Of a stretch of 64,000 nt of DNA, positions 40,001 through 54,131 are shown piece after piece. Every line of letters starts with the position of its first letter. The stretch's first letter is position 1. The stretch is taken from positions 129,209,113 to 129,273,112 of the forward strand of contig OX104127.1 of assembly GCA_944470555.2 (NCBI GenBank), given 5' to 3'. The position numbers were made by a program, and so were the translations under genes. The notes under the pieces are model-generated. The model saw nothing but the letters and a program-made list of their open reading frames with translations. It had not been told where the DNA came from and did no database searches. Origin of the DNA: Heterobilharzia americana. Its lineage: Eukaryota; Platyhelminthes; Trematoda; Strigeidida; Schistosomatidae.

Positions 40001-42937
40001 TCAGTTTAGGTAAAGAAGTAGGACCAAGTAATATTGGACTAGCCGGTGCACTTTGATTGTATTTCTTACATTCACGTACACTATTAGTTCGAACAGGTGT
40101 GTGGACAGTTGTGTAGTCGAAAGAATGTCTAGTTGATAGAGGAGACCGTTTCTGTTGATCTTTGACTTCACGAGTAGAATAAACAACATGATTATCAGTT
40201 TCATTGGGAAGAAAATGCTCAGATCCATGAAGTGGGGTTTTCGATTGGTCCAGTACGTATGATTTGGGTTTAACATAGTCAGGAACAGAATTTCTGTGAT
40301 CTGTACTTGTGTGACGAGTATCGTTTGGGGAATGAGGTACGCTGTCAGAGTGACAAACAGGATTTGAGACCTACGGACAATAAAAAAGGAAGCCAAATGA
40401 CAGCTATGGATGGTAGTATGAAAAACTGGGAAACCCTTAACTTAGGTTTTGTGTTTATTCTTACTCATCAGCAATATGTATCTGAAATATCTAGATAACT
40501 CTGACTTCTGAATGCGCCACGTTCACGATCAGGATCACAAATGTAATCGGTTAGCTGTTCAGTAAACTACTGAACAGACTGCATACGTAAATTTATTACT
40601 ACGTCATGATTGATATGACACAGTCGTACTAAATTTTAATTGAAATCTCCAAACAGAAGTAATTCAACCACTGTGCTAAGTGATATGAACACGAAAATAC
40701 TGCATTTATTAACGAATAGTCAATTATAGCGGTTAGGTGGTAACATACCTAACTAACAATAGGAATAAACTGTGCATATCTGAATCTTTAGAAGATCACA
40801 ACTCTCCAAAGTTCAAGTAATTTTCAAACACAAGTGAAAAACTTTATGATTGCCCCTAAACACTCAATCAACACCACAGTGTATCTCAACATCGAATGAA
40901 AACAACTTGCATTGCTCAGCAGTAACAGCTGAAGAATAACAATGGCTATCAACTGCTAACCGGAACTATCCAAAATAAACATTCAATAACTCCACAAATT
41001 TCAACATTAAACTGCATTTGTGGTTTTGCAGCACACATACACACAACATTTGCTGACCGCATCGAAGTAAATGGGATTGGTTTTGAAGCTATGAAATCGT
41101 GATCTTTGCTTAAAAACAAAAGTCGTTTAATCACTTGTGGTGCAATTATCCTAATTAGACACACGACATGCAACTAGATACTTATGAATGACTTTTACAA
41201 TGTCTACAGAGTGTTTATTAGTATTCATTTACATACATCATAAAAAGGAAACAAATAACCTCTAAGTCTAGTGGACAGTTTGAAACTGATTATTCACATA
41301 ATCCATTCTAATCAAGACTCTTATTTCATATATGCGTATGTATCAATCTACACGGTTATGAATTTGTGACCGAAGGAATATTTTCCGAGCAATAAAAACC
41401 GAGATTATGCTCGAAGTTGTGTTTGGAAATCTGGGTTTAATAAGATACTAAAAATCCACTACTTCTTCACTAAGTGTATTATTTCTGTTTGACATGTGCA
41501 TAAGGGTAAGTATATAATGAATTTAAGTATAATAATATGACTTTCAGGAATTCACCTTTGCATCTGAAATACAGAGGTTTTTTTCTATTGTTGGAATCAG
41601 GAGAAAATTGGGTACTGCACTCAAATTTCAATCAAGTCACTGCAATGAAATTATCTCAGCCAATGTATGTCAAAATGGCACACAGATGTCGCCCAAAATC
41701 ATATTAGACACGCAGGATTGAAGAAGAGCACTCGACCTACAAACGCGCAATTTATAGGCATGTCTGAGCCGCAGTTATTACAAAGTGGTGCGCAACTGTA
41801 AAACAAATCTGTTGAACGAAAGGCAAGGTACTTTGTTTCGAACAACGAAGACTTATATTTCTAACATATAGCAGAATCATTCAATTCAGTAAAGCTCAAG
41901 TTAGACACAGTTCAGTGATAGCCTTGATTTACTACACTAAACTGAGAATAACTAATTTGAAGCACTTCGGACTGACTTTCTACGTGTTGAATTTTCACTT
42001 ATCAAGGCTCATCATATCGAAATCGGAAGCTATTTAGAGAAAACAACAGAATGATGATAAGATCAGCCTATGAATTGACTGAATAGTGTTACCGATTTCT
42101 TTACATATACTATTCAGTCCGGCAAATAATGAAGATATACTAAAACATCAGAAGCTACTTGGCATATATTGAAATTTCCTTGATGTTATAACTTCAAGAA
42201 AGGCAAGCTATACACGCCACACAGGGAGTGGTTACCATGACTCAGTGGTCTGGTGGCGTTTGAACCGACCGGCCCTAGGTTCGAGTCTTAGCGGGAATGA
42301 CATTACTCACCAGGAGGCAGGTACATCCAGCTGACGAATCCCAAGTAGGACAGAACGCGCATACTGGATTCCACTGCTAGCCACCATCCACCATTAATAT
42401 CAGTGCTGAAATAGACTGGGTAACGCGTAGAGTTTTACGAAGGAATGGTGATTTAGTTGATATGGTTGTGAACCTTCATCGACTAGGATGGCTGGGACAT
42501 GTGTTACGTATGCCTAGCCACCGTCTGCCTCATCGCACAATATTGGCTAAGGTAGGTTCAAGTTAGAAAAAGGCTCAGGGCTGCCGGACTAAAACATTGT
42601 ATCATTGTGTGAAGTCCTTGATTGTTCTTCTGAACCATGTAGGGCGACGCATACTATCCGGTTGGGGTCCGCAATGCAAGAGAAACCAGAGGTTGGAAAC
42701 TCTAGGTGATATGGCTCAGAACTGATGTCAGCGGCGCAGATGTATACACACATTATGCCCAGTTTAACCGCTATACTTAATCTCATCATTTTCTCATTCC
42801 TCCCCCCTCTCTGTTACTACTTATTACCTCTTTCGATCAATGTCTCTTTCTTCATCTTCCATTTTACTGTCTTATTACTTGATTTGCTGATATGAAGTGT
42901 GGCTACTTGGACCCTTATGTAGTAATCCCTGGTCTTA

Positions 42938-43002
<65 letters not shown>

Positions 43003-46000
43003 GTGATTATGATGAAATAGACTGAAATACGCAACGATAGTATCAACAGCTGACATCTCAATAGCCTAACTACTCTATACCAGAATTTTGAGGCTATAAT
43101 ATAAACTCTTGGTAATTATGCATCTTTATTATCCTGAATAAAAAAATAAATCAGACCATTTTTCAGACTTAATTGTCAATGGTCCAGTGTACAATTTATA
43201 CTAAGCATCCATCTGGACAAAGAGATGCAGCGCGAACTTGAAGTAATAGAGCAGTGAATTTCGCTAGTGTGCAAGATAACAGAAAATAATCTCCTCATAA
43301 AATATACACATGGCTTTGCCTACCTAACTCTCACAGTAACTAAGCACAGTAACAGCGGTCACCAGTGATGTCTACAAGCGAAAAACAAGTTATTCCATTA
43401 GCTTCAGACTTGGAATAATAATTGTTGTACAACGATTAGTGTCAGTAAAAGGAAGAAACCAGTATGGTTGGTTAATTAAGAGCGACAAAGGGTACTTAGT
43501 CTACTCAAATCAAATTAATTATCCTAGAAAACTTAAGGAAACTGTCAAGAACTGGGAAACAATAGTTGAAAGGTCGGTGCTCTAAATAAAAGGTCTCTTA
43601 TAATCAACAGTTCTCGGGTTTTACTTGATTTACTAGTACTGCAGACTATGACCAGTGATCGATAATCGTTAAGAATCTTTGAAAGGATTAAAGACTGAAT
43701 ATAATACGCGACATCAGAACCAGGACAAATGACTAAAAACGATAAAACACATATAGCTGTAAGAAAAATTGGTCAGGACCATATAAATTCATGGTAAACT
43801 CCATCCAACTATTTTTTGTGGCATGTTGACCAATTACCTCTAACTGAAACCCAAAAGTAGATGTTGAGAGATGTGACATCTATACTTGATCCTTTCTTTT
43901 CAATCAATAATACTGACGTAAAATATATTTTTATGTGCAAAATATTCTAAAGTCTGTAATAAAGATAGTGTTCTTTTCTAGAATCCTTTTGATAGACACT
44001 GATTCTAGAATGACACAAGAGACCTGGAGTGAAAAATTTCGAAAAGGAGTGAAGTTGAAGTGACTTGTTTAGAAGATAAAAATCAGTACACTAACCTGCT
44101 GTTTGAAGAAGGAAAACATGTGAGCATCCAAACAGTGATCAATAGCTTGGGTCAAACTAGTCTGCGAATTTCCCGGAGATGGCTGAGCATTAGTAAACGG
44201 CTTGATTAAATCCCTGTCATTTTCTGATATTTCAAGAATCAAGTGATCTGTGTCTATTGAAGGAGTAGGTAAATAAATCAAATGAGGAAGGTCATCCTCC
44301 CTTTCCATGCTATTACAATTTTGCGTAACATTAGGTTGTAAGATAACATCAACGCTTGAAGGACAATCACAACTATTCATATGGCACTCGAGAGAATTCG
44401 GTGTAATGGATTCCGGTATAGGAGACTGCAGACGAAATTGATTCAGAGTTTTATCCTTTATTGAGATAGAAGTATTCATAGAGTCGAGTAAAGTTTCTGT
44501 AGTTTTCTGAACAGACGGCATAGAATTCCACGTATTGATTGGGTGTACACCAGGTTCATTGCTTGTGCACTTTTGCTGGTTAGAAATTCTTCTTAGTTCA
44601 GTAGAATTATCAGTATCATAAGTGGAATGAACTGATTTACCAAATTTACTGCTTTCAGACAACCTTCTGCTTGGCAATCCCGAGACAGCATCATAAGAAT
44701 ACAAACTTTTCTCAAATATTTTTGAAATATAATCAGATTTACTGTTATAGCTTGATATCCGACATGAAGTATTAAAACAACTATCAGACTGCGGTTGGAA
44801 GTGAAATTCCTCTGGAGAACTACATGTAGCAATGGATGTGATAATATTTGTAATATCTAGAGTTCGTTGGTCAGGAGTCCTGTGTGGAAAAATCGTTAAA
44901 ATCACAAGGATCGATTAGCATTATTATAGTAACATGTAGTTAGCATAATAGCAACTAAAATTCCAGTTTGCTGAATTAATAATACGAGTTATAGCATTCA
45001 GATAAGCATTTCAAGAAATACCGACCCACCTATTGAAAAATACCTCTGCATCTGAATTTGAACTTTCTTCAACATCCGCCGTTTCATTGTAATACGGTGA
45101 GTGGTTTGGACTGGCACAAGTTGGAGTGTTAAAACTCTCAAAAGTAACTGGGCTCGATATCGATGAACTCGGTGGACTGACAGGAAATTCATTGTCTTGA
45201 TTGGCGGGAACAGATTGGCAGAATGGAGGACTGATATGGAAAATCTTCTTATCTTCAAGTGCAATATTATATAATGAATCAGGTTTAACACGACAAGTAT
45301 TCGTTTGAAGATCTTCTGGTTCACTAGAAGAACAGTCACGGGAAACCCATATTTGATTATCAAGTTTTGGTTTGTAAGATTCAGTTGGATTTTGAGAAGT
45401 TAAGGGTAATTTTTCTAAAACACCTAATACTTTATTTCCCATTGAGCTTTCAACAGGTGTTGTTCCAGTAATGCGACCAAAACCCGGAAATGCATCACAC
45501 GATGATTGAACCCGATCTTCAAGGTTGGGCAAAGCTGAACTGGATACAATTTCAGGTAATTTAAACAGGCGATCAAGTACAAAAAAGTCACTTTTGGGAT
45601 GATGAACAAATATCGAGTCAGGGTGTCGGATGAGTGAAGTCATAACATAATTTGTCAAGCCCTGGTTTTTCAGAACCTTGCAAAATGACAAAGAGAAGGT
45701 TAAAACAATATATCAAATCATTTACAAATGTAGAATAGTAACTGCTGATTATCCTTACGATAGAGTGGCTTTTAAAAATGAAACTAGGAATTCGAAAAAT
45801 ACTGCCAAATTTAGCAGAACTAACCTATCAAGATTATGCGTTAACGGTACATGGTATCTCAATACACGTAAGCCAGTTGATTTGCGTCTGTAGCATTGAA
45901 AGGAATAAAGTATTCATGAAGGCGGCTTAGAAAGGGAAGCTTCCGACTAACTGAATTAATGAGGCTGCGTTTACATTTTGTACTTTACTAGACAGGCATA

Positions 46001-49000
46001 CAGACAAAATCATCGTACAACCTCGCACACAAATGCATCGGTTTAAGTCGCCAAACTTCACAGTAGTATACAAAGAAAAAGTGGATACAAAAGAGTGATG
46101 TCAGAGCAGACAAATCAGAGAATAAACAATCTGAAGATAACGGTTAGTGAGAATAGTCAAGCCTCAGATGTTAAGGAATGTATATGTCTGCGTCATTGTG
46201 ATCGGTTTTCAGCTGTGCCAACTAGAGTCCTCAACTATTGATTCCTTTCGTCTCGGCGACCCCAGACTGGCAGTCTACATCTCCCTACACAACTCAGAAA
46301 ACAATAACAGACTTTATCGACTGGCGCCAGATCTTGGTATGACGACCCCGAACTCCTTTTCAGCCTAATCCAACTTTCACTAGCATGGCATGTTAAGGTA
46401 GGTTGTGGCTCGGAATGCGCAGCACATGTCCAAGCCATTTCAGTCAACTAAGGTTCACAACATGATCAATCGACTTCCCTTCCTTGCTTAATACCCTTCG
46501 CCTGACTTCAACATTGCTCACACAATGATTCCACTATATACAAGAAATGCTACAGAGAAACCTATGATCAAAACCCTGAAACCGCTTCTTGTCATCTACT
46601 TTTAGCAGCCATGCCTCAGACGTATGACAGGACAAAACGGACTGCAGTGCAGTACACTTGTCCTTCAATAGGTGATCGGATATCTTCCCAGTGGGCGCTA
46701 CAGATGATGCAAGTTGGTAAATACGAAACGGGTCTTCGGTATGCGAAAGGTTTCGCTAGTAACCAACTCGTTCGAGCTGATGCAACTCACCAAGTAGCTT
46801 AAGTGGTCAGTGCAATTCACTTTAGTCCCTATCCACAAACTAGAAGTGGTTGCACACTAGTCCTGGAGCATCAGCTTACATTTCAGAGGCACAAAACGCG
46901 TGCCAAATATATTTAGGTTTCTGCTCAATCTGTTCGCAAGACCCTGCACCTTATCAGTGTCTTCACCTAGCAGGACAATAACAAATGCATACTCTAAGTT
47001 AACCAAATGACTTTCAGGGAGTAGATCAATCCCTGTGAAGTCAGAAGCACCTAAGTTTATGTCAATTAGTTGATCCATGAGGAAGTTAAACAGGAGCGAT
47101 GATAGCGGACATCCCTAGAAGACCCCACTCCCCATGAGCCCTGATACGGCTGCATTAGTTCGAGTAGAAAGCTTCGATCAGCATTACACACTTGCTCGGT
47201 AGTCCTTTCCCATGCATATACTGTCACAACACTTCACAGTAGACAGAGTCAAATGCCACCTTCAGGTCAAGAAATATGCCAAGTGTCGGCCGCTGGGGAT
47301 GGGGGTAAAAATTTGATCGAAGTACCCTTTTCCAGGTCTGAAACCTGCCTATTTTCCTCGAATTTGCTATTTTTGAGCTCAAGTTAGGCGTCGGATGACT
47401 ATAAATCCTAGGATCTTAGACACGATATCAGTCAAATTATCTGTCTGTCTTACAGCCGACATCTCTCCGTGTACTGAAACAGACTGTAGTTATATCAGTG
47501 AGTATACTTATCTCCATGGCTTTCTAATGACCAGTTAGCTGTAGTCGCTTCAAACGCCAATAAGCCCGAGCACAGGTGAATTTTATAACTTACAAAAACG
47601 AAAACGATGATTGCTTTTACTTGAAACCAGCAAAATAGTAGCACAGAATTAGAAAGATCGCGTCCATATATCATTTAAAATGTAAGCTTACCTGTACATC
47701 TAAACTGCATCGAAATACGCAAGGACCAAAAATTATTCCTAGGCTATTATGTGACATTTTATTGACAGGTTCGTTTTCAGCTATCTTATTCAAAAATCTG
47801 CACAAGTACTTTAAGAGTTCATAGTTTTCATGTACCAATGTACATAAAACAGTTTGTAATTTAAATATGTACATATTTTCATCACTCGCATATTCTTTTG
47901 CAACCTTAAGAAACAGAAAGACAAAAATCGAATACAATGGAATTAAATAAGATATACATAAAATGTCCCCACATTTGATTAGATTTTATCTCAAACCTGC
48001 AATGACAATTACTGTCCTATCAACAAAAGTTTAGTGACTGGGAAAATGTTTGTACATAGTGGATTCAAGATCTTAGTTTTAGTTTACATTTATCCATCTA
48101 GCCACCATTTTGAAGCCCTAATCTCAAGCAATCACAACACTATGGTTTAGTATTAGACATGAAGGCCACAGAAGGCTTAAGAATTATGAAGTCAGTTGGA
48201 ATAAAATGAGAATTATGAATAATTTGGAGCTTGGAAACGAAAAATACTTGCCCCAAACAAGCTAACAAGAATGCTTGATCACGAAGTTCATAGCAATATC
48301 ATATTTACAGTTTTGAAGTAAGTGAGAGGATATTTGAATACATCATCTGAAGTCAATCATAAGGGAATACATCAAAAATATACGAAGTCAAGTCCTTCAT
48401 TGGCGCCCTCCATGTTCACGTTTACCTCCGTTTCTCAAGTTCAGCGGGAAATGTATCCACTATGTGAAGGTAGTGAATGGGACACAATTCGTGACAAAGG
48501 ACGTATGACGCATGCCTGGATGGTGAAAAAGAAATGTACTGAGTTTTGATTACGTTATGGGACTTAAGAGTTAACATTTTTGTCAGTAGCAGCGAATGTA
48601 TTTATAAAAGTAAAGTTTGGGCACCCCGATTTAGTGATTTCTGAAGAAAATATTGATGTGTAATTTATAACTTCATTATTCTTATAGTCACAGCGTAGCT
48701 CTTGAGTTTGGTGGGTGGTGAGTTTTTAACTTTTTACCTATTTACCTATAACAAACTGAATTAGTTACATCCATGTTTTTGCACCAATCCCAACGATTCA
48801 TGGAGTCAGTAGCCTAGTGGATAACGCTCTGGTGTTCGGAGCAATCGGTACTGGGTACCAGTCTTAGTAAGAACATCATCATTCAGTGGGATCCAGGTAC
48901 ACCTCGCTGAAGAGCTCCAAATAGAACGAAATGCGCATCCTGGGTTCGACTGCTAGCCACCGAGCAAATAAATACAGTGTAGTAGTTCACTTTTCGTTTA

Positions 49001-52000
49001 GATGTCTTGATATAGACCATATAAGTTGAAATTCAATGATTCTCCCTAGTCTAAGTCCAGAAAATAGATGTATGCATATGTCCATTTTTACCCACCTATT
49101 TCCTGCCCAGTTCCACAATTTTTGCTGTTCTTCTTTCATTATACTCCAGAAGTTTGAAAAACCAAAATTAGCTTGCATTGTATAAGGATTCTACATCGCC
49201 CACTTTACCGAATAATAGACATGCTCTTCCAAATATGCTTTCCTTCGAGACCATTTAGAACCAGAAATTACACCGTATCAAGCTATCCTCTGACTTGAAA
49301 CTTACATGAATTATAGTTCTCAAGTAACCTAAATGGTGACTCATGAAAGGATGAGTGTGTTCCTGGTAGTGAGGTGTATGTAAAAGAAATTGTTAAGAGA
49401 AAATAAACGGACTCATCTTCGCTGTAAGTTATCGAGGTTACTCGTTTGCATGAATGAATCGCACATACCACCTAAACCTCAAATTGCTTGGTTCTCCGAA
49501 TTATGCCGGTTAATCTAATACGGAATTAAACTCCACTAGAGTGACCTAATATGGCAGAAGGTAATTCAGGCTTACGTATATCTATAAGATGTCGCTGGCT
49601 GACTTCTGGTCTCACTCTTGATTAATGGTACCTCCTAAGTTGTATAACACCTATTCATCATATCATTTTTAGCTTCATTCACTCGATACAAGCAAGTTTT
49701 ATTCGATTGAATGATGCCATTTATGATCCGATGTGATACGTCAGCTTTATTGATCATTGATCACTTTTAAGGATAGTTACGAATCGAGCGTAGTCAGTAA
49801 GTTGATGATTCCACTCTCGTCAACACATCAATCAATGACCTCAGGTCATACCGCATCCTTTACCATAAAATAATCACTCATCATTCTACTACACCAGTAC
49901 ACAACCAAACACTACTACTCGTACACCACGTTTTAATCTTGATGTGGCTTGTAGAAGCTGGTTTGTCAGTCATGAGAAATCATAATAATTTTTGATGTTT
50001 AAACATGATGAAGCCGGATCTAGAAAAGTTTTTTTTGAATGACTCCAAGTAAGGAGTCTTGCGTGCAAACGTTGAGTTCTGCAGAACTATATTTTCAGAT
50101 CCCAGATTAGCTTCGGCAACAGATAGCAAATACGTAACTTGTTCTACAGAATAAGAAGTCCCATAATGAATCGTGAAGTATTTATGTGATAATTATGGCT
50201 AATTTCTCAATTCATCTCGAAAAACCTTTGTTACCATATACAAACCTAGTGGAAATTTACGTCGGAAGTTATCAACAGGACCAAAGTTTATCACAACAAT
50301 TGACTTTTAACACCACCATATTCCAAAAACTATTACTATCCAAAAAAAATTAACGAATAAGTGCCAATATTGAATCTTGGATTGGGACTAAAGGAAAACC
50401 ACTCGGAAATTCGACACGGACTAAAAAACCACAATAACACTGCTGTATCCTTCTTTCTCTACATAATCTTTAATTAGTATGTATTTCACATACTTCATAA
50501 CCTCGCCTGGTTAACTAGTTCGCTAGTTACTAGCCCGTCCTAAGCCCTGATAAAGAGGGAAGGTTGGGTATAGGACTAGCAACCCTACCCCGGTCAATGT
50601 GTCTTCTCTTGATGAAGGTGAAAGTAAGCGTGGGGATATGGAATATCCGCATAATGTTTGAAGCTGGCTGACTAGGCTACCCAGATTGCAAAAGAGATGA
50701 GGAGGTATGGCATGGAAGTGCTTGGAATCTGCGAAAGCAGATGGAATGGAAGTGGACTCTTCAAACTGTCAACTGGAGAGTCAATAATCTACTCCGACAT
50801 TGCCATCCAGATGACAACCACGAGAACATGGAGGGAGTGGCTATTATGATATCCTCAAGAACATCGAAGGCTCTCATGCAGTGGGAACCAGTCTTCTCCA
50901 GGATCATGACAGCAAGATTCAACTCAAAAGGAAGGAAAGTCACAATCATACAATGCTACGCACCTACAAATAATGCAGAGCAAGAGAAAAAGGAGGAATT
51001 CTACACACAACTGCAATCAGTACTGGACAAGACTCCAGTTGGTGACATCGAAATTCTAATGGGTGGGGCACATGAATACCAAACTGGAAGCGGACAACAA
51101 TGGAAGAGAACCAATCATGGGTCGAGAAGCAGTCGGTGAAATGAATAAGAATGGAGAACTGTTTGCAGATTTCTGAGCATTCAACGATTTGGTGATTGGA
51201 GGCAGTGTGTACAAATACAAGGATGTTCACAAAGCAAAATGGACCTCACCAGATGGACACACTAAAAGTCAGATTGACTTCATCTCAATCTGAAGAAAGT
51301 GGAGACGCAGCCTACTGGACACAAGATCAAGAAGGGGAACAGATGTAGATTCACACCACTCACCATCTAGTGCAAAGAACCTTACTTCCAAATCAAGTTG
51401 AAGGCCTTGAAAGAAGCTGGTGATAGACCACAGTTCAAGCTCAACACCCAGAAACTGAAGGGCAAAACTACAAAGGACATCTTCACGTCAGCCAATCATC
51501 AAGATAAAATGGGAGACGTCGAGCAACATCCCTGAAGAAACCTGCGTGGAAGAACACTGTAACTCTTTTAAAACTACGTGGAAAGAAACCTGCATAACCG
51601 TATTAGGAAGGAAGAAGAAAGAAGATAAGGAATGGAATGGATCTCGACGGACACATGGAAGCTGATACAGGAGAGGATGGTGAAGCAGAAGATAAATCAG
51701 CGACAAGGATGCACAACGAGAAGAGGAACTGAGTACAACGTATAAAACACTACACTGGAAAAAGGAGTGAAGAAGAGTGCGCGCAAAGACAAAAGACACT
51801 TCTACGACACACTTGCAAGTGAAGCAGAACAGGCTGCTGGTAGGAGAGACCTGACAACACTATATCAACTAACCAGGTTACTATCCGGGAAGAGATCAAC
51901 GCAGACGAAACCAATGAAAGATACTGAGGGAAACGCAGCTATCAAAGAGGAGAAACAAAGGAAACAATGGGCTGATCACCAACACCATCTGCAACTTGTC

Positions 52001-54089
52001 CAGAAATACCACCAGCAATGGCAGAACTACAAGTGCACACAGGCCCTCCGACAAGAGCAGAAGTCTTGAATGTCATAAAACTACTGAAATCCGGGAAAGC
52101 AGCAGGGCTAGATGGAATTCCTCCAGAAGCGCCGAAAACAGATGCAGAGACAACAGCGGACATGCTCACACCACTACTGCAGAAGGTTTACAAGAAAGGA
52201 AAGGTACCTACAGATTGATTGGAAGAAGGGCTACCTTGTCAAACTCCCGAAGAAGGGAGACCTAAGCCTTTGCAAGAACAGTCGAGGAATCATGCTCCTG
52301 TTCAACCAAAGCAAGCAAAATACTATGCCGCATCATCCTGAAGAGACTAAAGGGTGCACTGGATTCAAAACCACGACCAAAACAGGCTAGCTTCAGGAAG
52401 TACAAATCATGTGCTGATCAAATTGCAACGCTACGCTACGCACCGTCATAGAACAGAGTGTAGAATGGCAGTCAACTCTCTCTCTCTAACTCAACTTCAT
52501 CGAATTTGGAAAGGCCTTCGACAGCGTCAACCGAGAAGTAATTTGGCAGTTGCTTCAACACTATGGAGTGTCACAAATCTTTATCAACAACTATGTGAGA
52601 TATGATGCTACATGCCAAGTGATCCACAATGGAAAACTCAGTGACGCCTTTGAAGTGAAGACAGGAGTAAGACAGGGTTGCCAACACTCACCCATGATCT
52701 TCCTGATCGTGGTGGGCTGAATCATGCAGCAAACCGTGAGGAGTGAGAAGATGGGCATATACTGGACCAATGAAAAAAGCCTTGAAGATTTGGATTTCGC
52801 CGATCATGATTTATGTCGAATGTCTTGCCACACAAACTCCAAGATCTACAGGTGAAAAGCAACAAGTTGATGGAAGAGGCAAGGCGGCGAAGACAGGACT
52901 TCTGGTGAGTGTAAAGAAGACAGAGGTGATGAAGATACCCAACCAACAACAGCATGAACAGCGAGCACCAATTACCATCACCGGGAGAAATCTAAAGGAA
53001 GTAGTCTCTTTCACCTACCTAGGCAGCATCGTTTCAACTACAGGTGGCGACACAGACGAGGATGTCAAAACCAGGATCGAAAAAGCAATACAGGCGTTCA
53101 TTAATCTGAAATCAGTGTGGAGATTTACTGCACTCAGCATAAAGTGTGGACAAGATCCGGATTTTCAAAACCAGTGTCAAGTCAGTGCTTCTATGTGACG
53201 GTTCAGAAACTTGGCGTGTTACGAAAAGCATTTGCAACGAACTACAGACATTCATCAACAACTGCCTACTCTCACTCGATATTGAAGATGGTCAGAATAA
53301 TATGAATAAGCAACAAAAAAACCCACTCTGGGAACGAACCAACCAAGAACCTATCACCCAACAAATATGCAGAAGAAAGTGGAGATGAATTGGGCATACA
53401 CTGAGACGGCCGATTGGGGACATTATGCGGCAGGCCCTCGAATGGAATCCAAAGGGGAAACGACAAGTTGGGCGTCCGAGGCGAGGGTGACATGGAGGAG
53501 ATCATGTGATGAAGAAATGAAAGCTTATGGGCAGTCGTGGAGCTACGTTGAAAGGCTGCAGAGAAGACAGTGCAATGGAGGCGTGCTACTAAAGTCCTAT
53601 GTTCCACTAGGAACCCGAGGAAAAAATAATGATAATAATAATCACATACTTCATTAGTTTTGCTAAGTGAAACTTCGACCACTAAATATTTTCATTTCAT
53701 TGGTATTGAATTCGTGTAAAGAACCGCTGGTTCATATGTCATCCATTACATTACCAGTTCATTTGGTAAAGATCCATTAAACTGCTGAATAGTATATTTA
53801 TTTTTAAATACCAGTTTACATAACCTCAAAAAAATTTTAGTCTGGAAACCTTATTAGATGTCACCAACACTCAAAAATTAATACACATCGAAATACCACA
53901 AACACGTCCCTTAGTAACAAACATTGTATTTGACATTTTTATAGCCTTATTTTGATAACAATCGCTTAGCCATGACCTAGTTGGCTATCTAATACCATTT
54001 ACAGTAGTCCTTAACACAGTCCCATTACTCACATTTTTCACTGTGCATCCCACAAATATTGAAGACACTGGAACGAAGAATATCCTGAA

Positions 54090-54131
<42 letters not shown>

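Noticed and set aside
40001..40396. 131-residue minus-strand frame
   Set aside because: It overlaps FAM13 exon 5 in the wrong frame. The true frame is shifted and has matching splice sites and phases at both ends.
42817..43056. Minus-strand frame with a poly-His tract
   Set aside because: Produced by the (GAT)n repeat, with no flanking domain or splice context.
48322..48549. 75-residue plus-strand frame
   Set aside because: No domain, no splice context and intronic position. A chance frame or unknown repeat is more likely.
52500..53650. Several separate small genes on the plus strand
   Set aside because: They are pieces of one RTE ORF (RT and C-terminal region) broken by frameshifts inside a single bounded insertion.
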